Part shown: positions 1-9,117 of the stretch, piece by piece
Numbering within the stretch: the stretch's first letter is position 1
Layout of the letters: the number at the start of each line of letters is the position of its first letter
Origin: Pseudonocardia sp. 73-21
GTDB taxonomy: Bacteria > Actinomycetota > Actinomycetes > Mycobacteriales > Pseudonocardiaceae
Direction: 5' to 3'
NCBI RefSeq assembly: GCF_001899645.1
Contig: NZ_MKVV01000091.1
Span: 240,727 to 304,726, forward strand
DNA length: 64,000 nucleotides
Notes under the pieces: generated by a model
Seen by the model: the letters and a program-made list of their open reading frames with translations, nothing else
Database searches by the model: none
Told to the model about the DNA's origin: nothing
Translations under genes and position numbers: made by a program

Positions 1-191
1 AGCTCCGGCGGCAGGTGCGCGGCCCACAGGCCCTGTTCCTTGACCTGCTCCTTCAGTGGCGCGGTGATCCGCGTGTAGGTTTCGCGGTCGACGTCGAGCG
101 TCTCCAGCGGGATGATCTCGTCACGGACGAACTGCCGCATCCATGCGAGCTTGGTCTCGAACTCGGGTTCGGTTGAGAAGTCCCACGCCAT
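1..191 (-). CDS. Acyl-CoA dehydrogenase, N-terminal fragment
   Basis: The first 63 codons of a leftward gene are present, starting at the ATG at 191 and running off the window edge. The N-terminus reads MAWDFSTEPEFETKLAWMRQ and continues with a WMRQFVRDEI-type helix and a KEQGLWAAHLPPEL segment. This is the typical opening of the alpha-helical N-terminal domain of FAD-dependent acyl-CoA dehydrogenases, which introduce the alpha-beta double bond in fatty acyl-CoAs. The catalytic glutamate and FAD site lie outside the window. It is divergent from the acyl-CoA ligase that starts 44 bases away, which fits a shared fatty-acid activation and oxidation role. Confidence 0.8.
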   Translation of the reverse strand, partial: MAWDFSTEPEFETKLAWMRQFVRDEIIPLETLDVDRETYTRITAPLKEQVKEQGLWAAHLPPE

Positions 192-234
192 GCCTGCACG
201 GTGCCACGACGGGCGGCGGCGATCCAGTGGGGAG

Positions 235-1788
235 ATGCTGACCGACGTGGACCACTTCTTCGAGCCCCTGACGCCGGTCTCCTACCTCGACCGGGCCGCC
301 GCCGCGCACGGTGACCGCACCGCCGTCGTCGACGGGGAGCAGCGCTTCACCTACGCCGAGTTGCACGACCGCTGCCGACGCCTGGCCGGGGCGCTGGCCC
401 CGCTCGCGCAGGGGCGGCCGGTGGCGGTGCTCGCCCCGAACACCCACGTGCTGCTGGAGGCCAACTTCGGGGTGCCGTGGGCGGGCGTGCCGCTGGTGGC
501 GGTGAACACCCGGCTCTCCGCCGGCGAGGTGGCTTACATCCTCGAGCACGCGAACGTGTCCGTGCTGGTCCACGACCCGGTCTTCGACGAGCTGGTGGAC
601 GCCGCGTTCGCCACCATGGAGCACCCGCCGACGCGCATCCGGTCCGGCGACGAGTACGAGACGCTCATCGCCGACGCCCCGCCGCTGGCGATCACCCCCG
701 ACGACGAGCGTGCCCTGCTGTCGATCAACTACACCTCCGGCACGACCGGGCGGCCCAAGGGCGTGATGTACCACCACCGCGGCGCCTACCTGCAGGCCCT
801 GGCCATGGTCGGGCACACCGGACTGTCACCCAGCGCGGTGCACCTGTGGACGCTGCCGATGTTCCACTGCAACGGCTGGTGCTTCCCGTGGGCGGTCACC
901 GCCGCGGCCGCCACGCACGTGTGCCTGCCGAAGGTGGATCCCACCGAGGTGTGGCGGCTGATCCGCGAGGAGGGCGTCACGCATCTCAACGGCGCGCCGA
1001 CGGTGCTGTCGATGCTCGCGTATGCGCCCGAGGCCGGCCCGGTGTCGCCGACGGTCCGGGTCGCGACGGGCGGGGCGCCGCCGTCACCGGCGATCCTGCG
1101 CCGGATGGACGAGCTGGGCTTCGACGTCACGCATCTCTACGGGCTGACCGAGACGTTCGGCCCGGTGATGATCTGCGACTGGCGCCCCGAGTGGAACGAC
1201 CTGGACGCGGGGGAGCAGGCCCGGCTGAAGGCCCGGCAGGGCGTCGGGAACATGATCTCGTGCCGGGCCCGGGTGATCGCCTCCGACGGCACCGACGTGC
1301 CCGCCGACGGCACGTCCGTCGGCGAGATCGCGTTCCGGGGCAACAACGTGATGCTCGGCTACCTCGACGATCCGGAGGCCACGGCCGCGGCCGTCCCCGA
1401 TGGCTGGTTCCGCACCGGCGACCTCGGGGTGATCCACGAGGACGGCTACGTCGAGCTGAAGGACCGCAGCAAGGACGTGATCATCAGCGGCGGCGAGAAC
1501 ATCGCGTCGGTCGAGGTGGAGCAGGTGATCGCCGACCACCCCGCCGTGCTGGAGGCCGCCGTCATCGCGGTGCCCGACGAGAAGTGGGGTGAGGTCGTGG
1601 CGGCCTTCGTCACGCTGCACGAGGGTGCGACCGCCACCGAGGAGGAGATCATCGAGCACGTGCGCGGGCGGCTGGCGCGGTTCAAGGCGCCCAAGACCGT
1701 GACGTTCGGCGAGCTGCCCAAGACGTCCACCGGCAAGATCCAGAAGTTCGTGCTGCGCCAGAAGTCGGGGGAGGGGTCAGAGCGCTGA
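235..1788 (+). CDS. AMP-forming acyl-CoA synthetase (fatty-acid ligase)
   Basis: This 517-residue ANL-superfamily enzyme should activate a carboxylic acid, probably a medium- or long-chain fatty acid, to its CoA thioester through an acyl-AMP. The phosphate-binding loop TSGTTGRPKG lies near residue 166, MFHCNGWCFPW near 209, YGLTETFGP near 302, GWFRTGDLG near 389, and the C-terminal PKTSTGKIQK with the adenylation lysine near 501. The MFHCNGW segment is typical of the AlkK/FadD3-like acyl-CoA ligases. I chose the ATG at 235 because homology starts there and a 40-residue upstream extension overlaps the divergent dehydrogenase. The start is not certain, since GGGGAG sits too close to it and GTG at 247 is an alternative. 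Its 3' end overlaps the convergent transpeptidase by 12 bases. Confidence 0.9.
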   Translation: MLTDVDHFFEPLTPVSYLDRAAAAHGDRTAVVDGEQRFTYAELHDRCRRLAGALAPLAQGRPVAVLAPNTHVLLEANFGVPWAGVPLVAVNTRLSAGEVAYILEHANVSVLVHDPVFDELVDAAFATMEHPPTRIRSGDEYETLIADAPPLAITPDDERALLSINYTSGTTGRPKGVMYHHRGAYLQALAMVGHTGLSPSAVHLWTLPMFHCNGWCFPWAVTAAAATHVCLPKVDPTEVWRLIREEGVTHLNGAPTVLSMLAYAPEAGPVSPTVRVATGGAPPSPAILRRMDELGFDVTHLYGLTETFGPVMICDWRPEWNDLDAGEQARLKARQGVGNMISCRARVIASDGTDVPADGTSVGEIAFRGNNVMLGYLDDPEATAAAVPDGWFRTGDLGVIHEDGYVELKDRSKDVIISGGENIASVEVEQVIADHPAVLEAAVIAVPDEKWGEVVAAFVTLHEGATATEEEIIEHVRGRLARFKAPKTVTFGELPKTSTGKIQKFVLRQKSGEGSER

Positions 1789-2961
1789 CATCTTCTGCCA
1801 GTCGGCCCAGGAGATCGCCCAGTCGTAGATGTCGCCGTCGGCGGCCGAGAGCGGGACGGTGGTGCCGGTGATCTCCACCGGGTCGCCGAACATCGCCGTG
1901 TCGTAGTAGGCCTTGCCGTTGTTGGTGGACAGGTTGATGCAGCCGTGGGTGACGTTGCGCTTGCCCTGCACGCCGTTGGTGGCCGGATTGGCGTGGATGA
2001 ACTCGCCGTTGTTGGAGATGCGCACCGCCCAGTGCTCGGGCACGTCCGTGTAGCCGTAGGCCTGGTTGGTCATGAGCACGGTCTCCGCCTTGCCCATCAC
2101 GACGTGGGTGCCGCTGTGGGTGACGCGGCCGGGGTCGCTCTCCAGCCCGTAGCTGGCAGGCAGGTCGAGGATGGTGGCGCCGTCCCGGATCACCTGGATG
2201 CGGTGGGTGCGGGCGTCGGCCTTGACGATCTGCGAGCGCCCGATCGTGAACGACGTGGTGAGGTCCGAGGCGCCGTAGCCGGCCTTGCCGAGGTCGACGC
2301 CGTAGAGGTACGCGGCGACGCCGACCTTCGTGCCCGCGGGCCAGTAGGTCTGTGGCCGGTAGTGCACGCGCGACCCCTGGGAGTCGTCGGGCAACCAGGC
2401 CCACGAGCCCGTCACCGGCGTGGACGTGGTGATGCTCAGCGCCCGCTGGGCGGCGGCGCGGTTGGCCTCGGGGATGGTGCGGTTGAACTGGATCTCGATG
2501 GGCGCGGCCACGCCGACCACGGCGTCGTCGCCGATGTTGGTGGACGCACGGACCAGGCGGCCCGGGTCGGCGGTGGTGAACTTCCCGGCGACGGGTGCGG
2601 TGCCACCGGCACCCTTCGCCGTGCCGGTGAAGGTGTAGTCGGTGTCGTAGGCGGGCGGGGCGGTGGCCTTCCAGGTCAGGCCGTCGGGGGAGACGGTTCC
2701 GGGGATCAGCGTGCCGTCGTCGGCCGCCAAGGCGACGCCGCTGAGGGTGCCGCCGGTGGACGTGATCGTGATGGGGTCGGCGGGGGCGACGTCGGTGGCC
2801 CCGTCGGCGGGCACGATCTTCACGGTCGGCGCCACGGGCGGGGCGACCACCGCGGGTGGGGGCGGGGTGGCGGCCGCGGTGGGGACGGTGCAGCCGGTGA
2901 GGGCCACCGCGACGACGGCGAGCGCTCCGAGCAACGTGCCGTGCGATGCGGACCAGCGCAT
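1777..2961 (-). CDS. L,D-transpeptidase lipoprotein (YkuD, Ig-like domains)
   Basis: A 394-residue cell-wall enzyme expected to form 3-3 cross-links in peptidoglycan outside the membrane. A lipoprotein signal ends in the lipobox LTGC with the lipidated Cys at 24. A Pro/Val-rich stretch and two beta-rich Ig-like regions follow, with DGATDVAPADPITI marking the first. The YkuD catalytic domain occupies the C-terminal third, with the motif THGCINLS and catalytic Cys341. Most family members read SHGC, so the Thr is a conservative change. The overall design is that of mycobacterial LdtMt2. The ATG at 2961 is the only start that gives a signal peptide; longer reading frames upstream run into the neighbouring gene. 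Confidence 0.93.
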   Translation of the reverse strand: MRWSASHGTLLGALAVVAVALTGCTVPTAAATPPPPAVVAPPVAPTVKIVPADGATDVAPADPITITSTGGTLSGVALAADDGTLIPGTVSPDGLTWKATAPPAYDTDYTFTGTAKGAGGTAPVAGKFTTADPGRLVRASTNIGDDAVVGVAAPIEIQFNRTIPEANRAAAQRALSITTSTPVTGSWAWLPDDSQGSRVHYRPQTYWPAGTKVGVAAYLYGVDLGKAGYGASDLTTSFTIGRSQIVKADARTHRIQVIRDGATILDLPASYGLESDPGRVTHSGTHVVMGKAETVLMTNQAYGYTDVPEHWAVRISNNGEFIHANPATNGVQGKRNVTHGCINLSTNNGKAYYDTAMFGDPVEITGTTVPLSAADGDIYDWAISWADWQKMSAL

Positions 2962-3070
2962 GGGTGAACCCCCGATGTCGAAACCCCAGGCGCCACTACA
3001 GCAACACCGGACCCGGACGTCAATCGTATCCGCAGGCCGGTCGTCGACCCAAGCCGGACAGTAAGGCCGA

Positions 3071-3997
3071 TCAGGTCTGCAGCGGCAGGAGCTCCTGGGT
3101 GAAACGGTCGAGGAACCCGCGCCAGGAGGGCACCGGTACGGCCGGACGGAGCACGAACTTCGACAGCCCGACGTCCACGAACCGACGGACCTGCTCGCGG
3201 GCGGCCGTCCAGCCGTCGGCGACCAGCAGCCGGGCGTCGAGATCGGGGCGGCGGCGGCCCAGCGCGGCGAACGCGGCGTCGCGGGTGGCGCCGTCGGTCT
3301 CCTCGGGAACCACCGCGATGTTCGTGCCGTAGTGGTCGTCCTCGATCTCCCGGCCCGCCTCCGCGGCGGCGGCCTCGATGCCCCGGCGGCACTCCGCCGC
3401 CTCGTCGGGGGTGAGGAAGCTGCCGAGCCAGCCGTCGGCGAGCCGTCCGATGCGGCGCAGCCCGGCGGGGGCCTGCCCGCCGAGCCACAGGTCCAGCGGC
3501 CTGGGGGGCAGCGGGCCGACCGAGGCGTCGTCGAGGTGGAAGAACCGGCCGTGGTGGGTGACGCTCGGCTCGGCGAGCAGCCGCCGGACCACCTCGAGCG
3601 TCTCGTCGAAGACGGCGGCGCGCTCACCGTCGGGAACGGGGAACAGGCCGCGCTCCCCGCGGGTGGCGGGCCGGAGCCCGAACGTCGGCAGGATCCGCTT
3701 GGGCGCGAGCGCCACCAGCGAGGCCAGCTGGGCGGCGACGAGCATCGGGTTGCGGCCCGGCAGGATGAGCACGCCGGTGCCGAGCTTGAGCTTCGTGGTA
3801 CGGCCGGCGGCGAACGCGAGCCCGATCAGGGGGTCGATGCCGGGGCCGGAGGGCTGGTCGGCCAGCCAGATCGAGTCGGCGCCCACCGCCTCGCAGGCGT
3901 CGACCAGATCGGCGAGTTCGGGCCCCGGCGCCGCGGCGCCGTCGGTCGAACCCAGGGAGATGGAACCCAGCCCGATGCGGACCTTGGGGGCGTTCAC
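3071..3997 (-). CDS. Luciferase-like (LLM class) flavin/F420-dependent oxidoreductase
   Basis: This 308-residue TIM-barrel protein begins with the barrel strand KVRIGLGSISLG and shows the LLM pattern: VGADSIWLADQPSG, LKLGTGVLILPGRNP and a closing GLSKFVLRP segment. Members use FMN or F420 to oxidise or reduce small molecules; in mycolic-acid actinomycetes many are F420-dependent. It resembles the MSMEG_3544 subgroup of F420-dependent oxidoreductases, but I cannot confirm the cofactor from sequence alone. It lies downstream of the transpeptidase gene on the same strand, separated by 109 bases, with nothing to tie the two in function. The substrate is unknown. Confidence 0.85.
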   Translation of the reverse strand: MNAPKVRIGLGSISLGSTDGAAAPGPELADLVDACEAVGADSIWLADQPSGPGIDPLIGLAFAAGRTTKLKLGTGVLILPGRNPMLVAAQLASLVALAPKRILPTFGLRPATRGERGLFPVPDGERAAVFDETLEVVRRLLAEPSVTHHGRFFHLDDASVGPLPPRPLDLWLGGQAPAGLRRIGRLADGWLGSFLTPDEAAECRRGIEAAAAEAGREIEDDHYGTNIAVVPEETDGATRDAAFAALGRRRPDLDARLLVADGWTAAREQVRRFVDVGLSKFVLRPAVPVPSWRGFLDRFTQELLPLQT

Positions 3998-4082
3998 CGG
4001 TGCCCGTCGCGGCGGGTGCGGTTGCGGTGCGATGTGCTGATGCTGGACACGCCGTCGACGGTAGCCGCCCGGCGCGCGGTCG

Positions 4083-4418
4083 TCAGCGCTCGACGGGCTG
4101 GGGTTCGGCCGGCCGGTGTTCGGCGGCCTGGGGCTCCACCGGTGCGGGGGGCACGTCCGGGGCGACGCCGGCGGTGGCCGGTGCGGTGGCCGGTGCCGCT
4201 GCCTGCGGCTCGGTGGTGACGACGGCCTCGGGCGTCACGGCGGCGGACGAGGGGGCCGGGGTGTCCGCGGGCTTCGGGGCGTCGCCGTTCAACTCCGCCT
4301 TCAGGATCCGTGCGGAGCGGCCCAGGCTGCGGGCGGCGTCGGGCAGCCGCTTGGCGCCGAACAGGACGACGAAGATGACGATCACGATCGCCCAGTGCCA
4401 CGGGCTCAGTTCACCCAT
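4083..4418 (-). CDS. tatA: Sec-independent twin-arginine translocase subunit TatA
   Basis: A 111-residue membrane protein with the TatA/TatE signature. One transmembrane helix (about residues 8-25, WAIVIVIFVVLFGAKRLP) is followed by an amphipathic helix DAARSLGRSARILKAEL and a long Pro/Ala-rich, probably disordered tail. TatA subunits oligomerise to form the pore through which folded Tat substrates cross the cytoplasmic membrane. The LFGAKRLPDAARSLG segment is the conserved hinge and amphipathic start. AAAGGGGA lies eight bases before the ATG. tatC and tatB are not adjacent here. TatB is the alternative, but the short helix region and the F-G-x-K/R-x-L-P hinge favour TatA. Confidence 0.93.
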   Translation of the reverse strand: MGELSPWHWAIVIVIFVVLFGAKRLPDAARSLGRSARILKAELNGDAPKPADTPAPSSAAVTPEAVVTTEPQAAAPATAPATAGVAPDVPPAPVEPQAAEHRPAEPQPVER

Positions 4419-4507
4419 TGTCCGTTCCCCTTTCGACTGCTCTCTCGGGCTCCAGTGTGAAGGGTTCGACGCATTCGCCGCACGGTGGGGCAGCAGTGCG
4501 TGAATCG

Positions 4508-4524
4508 TCCGGAATGCGTTCCGG
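4508..4524. other. Short inverted repeat between tatA and a small membrane gene
   Basis: TCCGGAA and TTCCGGGA face each other around a TGCG loop in the 126-base gap upstream of tatA and downstream of the small membrane-protein gene. It could be a weak factor-independent terminator for the latter, but there is no run of T and the arms are short. Confidence 0.3.
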
Positions 4525-4544
4525 GAATCGGTTGTTCGTCCGTT

Positions 4545-4742
4545 TCAGCCCACCGGGCGGCGGCCCCGCAGTGCGCGCACGAGCAGGCCGATGCCGACGA
4601 TGAGCGCCACCACGCCGATGATCAACCACACGCGCGAGCCGGTCATGAAGCTGCCGCCCACCACGCCGGCGCCCTGCAGCGTCCAGAGCGCACCGATGAG
4701 GGCCAGCAGGACGCCGACCACGATCCCTGCCCAGCGAGTCAT
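4545..4742 (-). CDS. Small two-helix membrane protein
   Basis: A 65-residue protein starting MTRWAGIVVGVLLALIGALW. It has two hydrophobic helices (about residues 4-24 and 36-56) joined by a Gly-rich turn (QGAGVVGGSFM), and ends in a basic tail RALRGRRPVG that should stay in the cytoplasm. Proteins of this form are common and uncharacterised in actinobacteria. I infer only that it sits in the cytoplasmic membrane. It lies head-to-head with the DUF3817 membrane protein gene, 78 bases apart. Confidence 0.7.
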   Translation of the reverse strand: MTRWAGIVVGVLLALIGALWTLQGAGVVGGSFMTGSRVWLIIGVVALIVGIGLLVRALRGRRPVG

Positions 4743-4820
4743 GGTGCGATCATGCCCCACCACCGCCATCTTCGACACCCGGTAGAATATCGCGGTGCGC
4801 CGTCGGGCAGAGTGGGGGCC

Positions 4821-5147
4821 GTGACTCCAGCTCTCGTGGCCCGGGCGTTCCGGGTGATCGCCGTCACCGAGGCCTGCTCCTGGGCATGCCTGCTCGTCGG
4901 GATGGTCGTCAAGTGGGTCCTGCGGATCAGCGAGATCGGGGTGCAGGTGTTCGGACCGATCCACGGCGGCCTGTTCGTCGCCTACGTGGTGATCACCCTG
5001 CTCGCGGCGCGCACGTTCCGGTGGAACCTCGTGACCACGCTGGTGGCGCTGGCGTCGAGCATCCCGCCGCTGGCCACGCTGTGGTTCGAACGCCGTGCCC
5101 GCCGCACGGGCCTGCTGGATCAGCCCTCGCCCGCCAGGGCCTGGTAG
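4821..5147 (+). CDS. DUF3817 family integral membrane protein
   Basis: A 108-residue protein with three predicted transmembrane helices. It begins with the family's usual A-F-R-V-I-A-V-x-E pattern (FRVIAVTEACSW), contains FGPIHGGLFVAYVV in the middle, and ends in a short polar tail. DUF3817 proteins are small membrane proteins of unknown function found beside many unrelated actinobacterial genes. The GTG at 4821 gives the standard N-terminus. The last 28 bases overlap the convergent SWIM gene. Confidence 0.82.
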   Translation: MTPALVARAFRVIAVTEACSWACLLVGMVVKWVLRISEIGVQVFGPIHGGLFVAYVVITLLAARTFRWNLVTTLVALASSIPPLATLWFERRARRTGLLDQPSPARAW

Positions 5148-5950
5148 GCGGGGCGCAGCAGGTCGGTGAGCGCGAGACCGCGGATCCCGATCGGGAACTC
5201 CGGCACCTGGTCGAGCAGCGCGTCCGACGGGGTGAGCGGCACCGACGCCCGCGTGCTGGCCGCATCGGCGAGCCCGGGGCCGGTGACGAAGAAGCCGCCC
5301 AGCGCCTCCGCGAGCGGCACCACGCCGTCGGCCGGACCGCCCGGCCCGGCGGCCGCGCGGCGGGCGCGCAGGTCGTCGAGCAGCGTCTCGCGGTCGCGCC
5401 CGCGCAGCGCGAGCATCGCGAACGGGTCGGCGTCGAACTGCTCGGCCAGCACGTAGCAGACGGCCGCGAGGTGCTTGCACGGAACGGCCTGGTCGGGGCA
5501 GCTGCAGTCCAGGGCGAGATCCCGCGCCGACGCGGGGAACAGCGACAGCCCGACGGCCGTGAACACCGCCTCGATCTCGCGCGGCATCTCCCCGGCCAGC
5601 AGCGCGGCCGTGTGCGAGGCGTCGGCCACCAGCGCGTCGGCCACGAGCGCCCACTCGGCCTTGCCGAACGTCGGCACCCCTACGCGCACCGCGTACGGCT
5701 TGGGGCGGCTGCCCTGCACCTGCGCGACAGCGCCGCCCGCGGCCACGTCGAGGGAGACGATCTGGCCGGCGCGGGCGTAGGTGCGGCCCCGCGCCATCCG
5801 CCCGCCGACGCCGATGGCCTCCAGCACCGCCAGGAACCGCTTGGACCACCAGGTGCGCGCCACCGAGCCGCGGGTGCTGTTGATCTGGATGCCGCCCTCG
5901 ACCTTGCGCGGCGTGGTGCGTTCGGCGTCCAGCCACCACGGATCAGTCAT
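5120..5950 (-). CDS. SWIM zinc-finger protein
   Basis: A 276-residue protein with a SWIM zinc-binding motif CxCx6CxH at Cys149, Cys151, Cys158 and His160 (DCSCPDQAVPCKHLAAV). SWIM domains bind DNA or proteins and often accompany SNF2 ATPases. The N-terminus contains WWSKRFLAVLEA and a segment GRTYARAGQIVSLDVAAG that recurs in actinobacterial SWIM proteins. Its ATG at 5950 overlaps the stop codon of the SNF2 helicase gene by eight bases, so the two are translationally coupled and probably work as a pair on DNA. Confidence 0.88.
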   Translation of the reverse strand: MTDPWWLDAERTTPRKVEGGIQINSTRGSVARTWWSKRFLAVLEAIGVGGRMARGRTYARAGQIVSLDVAAGGAVAQVQGSRPKPYAVRVGVPTFGKAEWALVADALVADASHTAALLAGEMPREIEAVFTAVGLSLFPASARDLALDCSCPDQAVPCKHLAAVCYVLAEQFDADPFAMLALRGRDRETLLDDLRARRAAAGPGGPADGVVPLAEALGGFFVTGPGLADAASTRASVPLTPSDALLDQVPEFPIGIRGLALTDLLRPAYQALAGEG

Positions 5951-8900
5951 CCTCCACCGCCCCCGAATCGAGCGCGAACATGTCGCGCAGGGTGTCGGTG
6001 GACAGTTCGGTCAACCAGTTCTCGCCCTCACCCACGACCATTCCGGACAACGCCTTCTTCTTCGTGATCATGGCGTCGATGCGTTCCTCGACGGTGCCCG
6101 GGCACACGAACTTGCGCACCTGCACGTTGCGGCGCTGTCCGATGCGGAACGCGCGGTCGGTGGCCTGGTTCTCCACCGCGGGGTTCCACCAGCGGTCGAG
6201 GTGCACGACGTGGTTGGCCGCGGTGAGCGTGAGCCCGGTGCCGCCGGCCTTGAGCGAGAGCAGCATCACCGGCGGACCCTCGCCGGTCTGGAACCGCGCC
6301 ACCATCTCGTCGCGGCGCTTCTTCGGGGTGCCGCCGTGCAGGAACGCGATGTCGGTGTCGAAACGGGCCGACAGGTGCGGCACGAGCATGTGGCCGAACT
6401 CGGTGAACTGCGTGAAGCACAGCACGCGGTCGCCCTCGTCGAGGATCTCGCCGAGGATCTCCTCGAGCCGGATGACCTTGCCCGAGCGCCGGCCCATCGC
6501 CGAGCCGTCGTGCAGGAGCTGGGCGGGGTGGTTGCAGACCTGCTTGAGCTTGGCCATCGCCGAGAGCACGTTGCCGCGGCGCTGGATGCCGCGGGAGTCC
6601 TCGATCTTCTCCATCATGTCGTCGACGACCGTGCGGTAGAGCGACGCCTGCTCCGCGGTGAGCTTGTAGTGCTGATTGATCTCGATCTTCTCGGGCAGGT
6701 CGTCGATGATCGTCGGATCGGTCTTGACGCGGCGCAGCAGGTAGGGCCGGGTGACGTTCTTGAGCCGCTCGGCCGCCTCGACGTTGCCGTGGCGCTCGAC
6801 GGGGATGGCGTAGCGCGCGCGGAAGGCGTCGGCCGTGCCGAGCAGGCCGGGGTTCAGCACGTCCATCACCGACCACAGCTCCGAGAGGCGGTTCTCCACC
6901 GGCGTGCCGGTGAGTGCCACGCGGTGCTCGGCGTCGAAGCGGCGGACCGCGCGGGCGTAGGAGGCGCGACTGTTCTTGATCGCCTGGGCCTCGTCGAGCA
7001 CGAGCCGGCGCCACGCGACGGCGGCGAGCTCGTCGGCGTCGCGGGCGGCGGTGGCGTAGGTGGTGACGACGATGTCGGCGGCGCGGATCGCCTCGGCCAG
7101 CGGCTCGTCGTGCAGCCGGGTGGGGCCGTGGTGGGCGAGGATGCGCAGGTCGGGGGCGAACTTGGCCGCTTCCCGCTGCCAGGTGCCGACCAGTGACATC
7201 GGGCAGAGCAGCAACGTGGGTCCGTACTCCTGCTCGGCCCGCTCGGTGTCGATGCGTGCTCCGCCTGCGCTGCGCTCGTAGGCCTCCAGCGCCAGCAGCT
7301 GCACCGTCTTGCCCAGTCCCATGTCGTCGGCCAGGCACGCGCCCAGCCCGAGCGACGACAGGAACGCGAGCCACGCCAGGCCGCGGCCCTGGTAGGGGCG
7401 CAGCGTGGCCAGGAACCCCGGTGGGGTGGCGACGGGGGCGATGGAGCGCTCGGCCGTGCCGCTGAGCAGATCACCGATCCAGCCCTCGGCCCGGATGTCG
7501 GTGACGGGCAGGGGGACCCCATCGTCGGCCCAGGCTGCGTCGTCCTCGGGGTGGCGCTGGGCGAGGGCGAGCACCTCCGCGACGGTGGGGGTGCGCTTCG
7601 TGCGGCCGCGTCGGAGGAACTCGAGCCCGACGCGCAGCCGTTCGGCGTCGACGGTGACCCAGCGGCCCCGCACGCGCACCAGCTCGGCCTTGGCCGCCAC
7701 CAGCTCGGTGAGCTCCTCCTCCGACAGCTCCTCGTCGCCGACGGCCACCGACCAGCGGAAATCGGCCAGCTCCTCCCGGCCGAGGCCACCGCGGGTGAGC
7801 ACGCGGTCGGCGGGGGTGCTGCGGGCGGAGAGGGTGAGCCCGACGCGCCGCGAGCCGTCCCAGCCCGAGGGCAGCTGCACGCCGAACCCGGACTCGATGA
7901 GCAGCGGCGCGTCGACGGTGAGGAACTGCTTGGCCCCGCCCATGTCCAGCTCGAGCTGCTCCGGCCGGGCCGACCGCAGCGCCGGCGCCAGCGCCGGGAG
8001 CACCAGCGCGGCGCGGCCCAGCTCGCCGAGCAGCAGCTCCTGCGGCTCCGCGACGAGCCGCTCGGCGCGCCCGGACCACACCTGCGCCGCGGGCACCAGC
8101 AGGCTCGGGTCGGCCGTGGACTGCAGGAAGAACTCCAGGATCCAGCGCGTGCCGTCGCCGGTCTGGTCGTCGGGGTCGCCGCCCGGATCGGACGGGTCGT
8201 GCAGCGTGCGGACCTCGGAGAGCCGGAAGCTCGCGCGGCCCTCGCCGGTGGGGACGGTGCCGAACTCGTCCCACGCCGTCAGCGACCCGGCGAGCGTGTC
8301 GAGATCCCGCGCGGACGCCTCGACGTGGCCGTCGGGCGTGAGCAGCGCGGCGAGCCAGGCCTCGGTGATCGGCACGGAACGGGTGGGCCGCCGGGCCGGG
8401 ACGATCCCGACGGGCTGGCCCGAGCGCGCCAGCCGGTCGCGCACTGCGGCGTCGGTGAGCACGGCCAGCGCATCCTCGACCAGGGTGCGCGGATCGGCGC
8501 CCAGGACGTCGCGGGGGCCGCTCCGCTCGGCCCGGGCCACCGGCGGCAGGGCCGCGACCAGCGCGTCGAGGGCGACGACGTCGAGCCCGCGGACCACGGG
8601 CCGCCACCGCGCGTGCGCGGCCCCGTTCTCCCGGGTCAGGGTGGGCAGCACCTTGCCCCGCGCCGCGAGATCGTCGGCCAGCTCGGCCAGCGCCCGCAGG
8701 TGGGCCACGGAGGCGCCGTAGCGGGCCTCGTCGGCGGGATCGCCCAGCTCCGCGACGTCGACGGCCAGCGCGGCGACGGTCCACGGCCGGAGCACGGGCT
8801 CGCTGCGCGCCGCCCCGCCCCGGCCGTCGCTGCGCACGAGCTCGGGCGAGGCCACCGGGCCGCCGGCGCGCGAGGGCAGCAGAAGCGTCAGGGTGGCGGG

Positions 8901-9062
8901 CTTGCCGGGGTGCAGCGCGCCGAGCTCCGTGGCCGAGGCGGCGAAGGGATGCGGGCGGGCCGTGCGCAGCGACCGCGCGCTGGAGGTGGCCGGCCGTTCA
9001 CCGTCCTCGGCCCAGAGCAGCACCCCGCGACCGGGGGACCACAGGGCATGAACGGCGAGCAC
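5943..9062 (-). CDS. SNF2-family ATP-dependent DNA helicase/translocase
   Basis: A 1039-residue protein with a bacterial-type N-terminal region followed by a full SNF2 motor. Helicase motif I is LADDMGLGKT near residue 580, motif II is LDEAQAIKN near 690, motif III is LTGTPVENRL, and motif VI is QATDRAFRIGQ near 972. Motif II reads DEAQ, as in HepA/RapA-like and other bacterial SNF2 proteins. SNF2 motors translocate on double-stranded DNA and remodel protein-DNA complexes rather than unwind strands. The first 450 residues match the SNF2-associated region common in actinobacteria. The downstream SWIM gene overlaps its 3' end. Confidence 0.93.
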   Translation of the reverse strand: MLAVHALWSPGRGVLLWAEDGERPATSSARSLRTARPHPFAASATELGALHPGKPATLTLLLPSRAGGPVASPELVRSDGRGGAARSEPVLRPWTVAALAVDVAELGDPADEARYGASVAHLRALAELADDLAARGKVLPTLTRENGAAHARWRPVVRGLDVVALDALVAALPPVARAERSGPRDVLGADPRTLVEDALAVLTDAAVRDRLARSGQPVGIVPARRPTRSVPITEAWLAALLTPDGHVEASARDLDTLAGSLTAWDEFGTVPTGEGRASFRLSEVRTLHDPSDPGGDPDDQTGDGTRWILEFFLQSTADPSLLVPAAQVWSGRAERLVAEPQELLLGELGRAALVLPALAPALRSARPEQLELDMGGAKQFLTVDAPLLIESGFGVQLPSGWDGSRRVGLTLSARSTPADRVLTRGGLGREELADFRWSVAVGDEELSEEELTELVAAKAELVRVRGRWVTVDAERLRVGLEFLRRGRTKRTPTVAEVLALAQRHPEDDAAWADDGVPLPVTDIRAEGWIGDLLSGTAERSIAPVATPPGFLATLRPYQGRGLAWLAFLSSLGLGACLADDMGLGKTVQLLALEAYERSAGGARIDTERAEQEYGPTLLLCPMSLVGTWQREAAKFAPDLRILAHHGPTRLHDEPLAEAIRAADIVVTTYATAARDADELAAVAWRRLVLDEAQAIKNSRASYARAVRRFDAEHRVALTGTPVENRLSELWSVMDVLNPGLLGTADAFRARYAIPVERHGNVEAAERLKNVTRPYLLRRVKTDPTIIDDLPEKIEINQHYKLTAEQASLYRTVVDDMMEKIEDSRGIQRRGNVLSAMAKLKQVCNHPAQLLHDGSAMGRRSGKVIRLEEILGEILDEGDRVLCFTQFTEFGHMLVPHLSARFDTDIAFLHGGTPKKRRDEMVARFQTGEGPPVMLLSLKAGGTGLTLTAANHVVHLDRWWNPAVENQATDRAFRIGQRRNVQVRKFVCPGTVEERIDAMITKKKALSGMVVGEGENWLTELSTDTLRDMFALDSGAVEDD

Positions 9063-9117
9063 GGGACAGACCTTACGAGCGGGGCCCGACAGTCTCGCGC
9101 GCGCCGACGTCCCCGGG

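Noticed and set aside
1777..1779. Thr for Ser in the L,D-transpeptidase SHGC motif as a sign of inactivity
   Set aside because: The catalytic Cys and His and the following Asn are present (THGCIN), and Ser/Thr exchange is mild.
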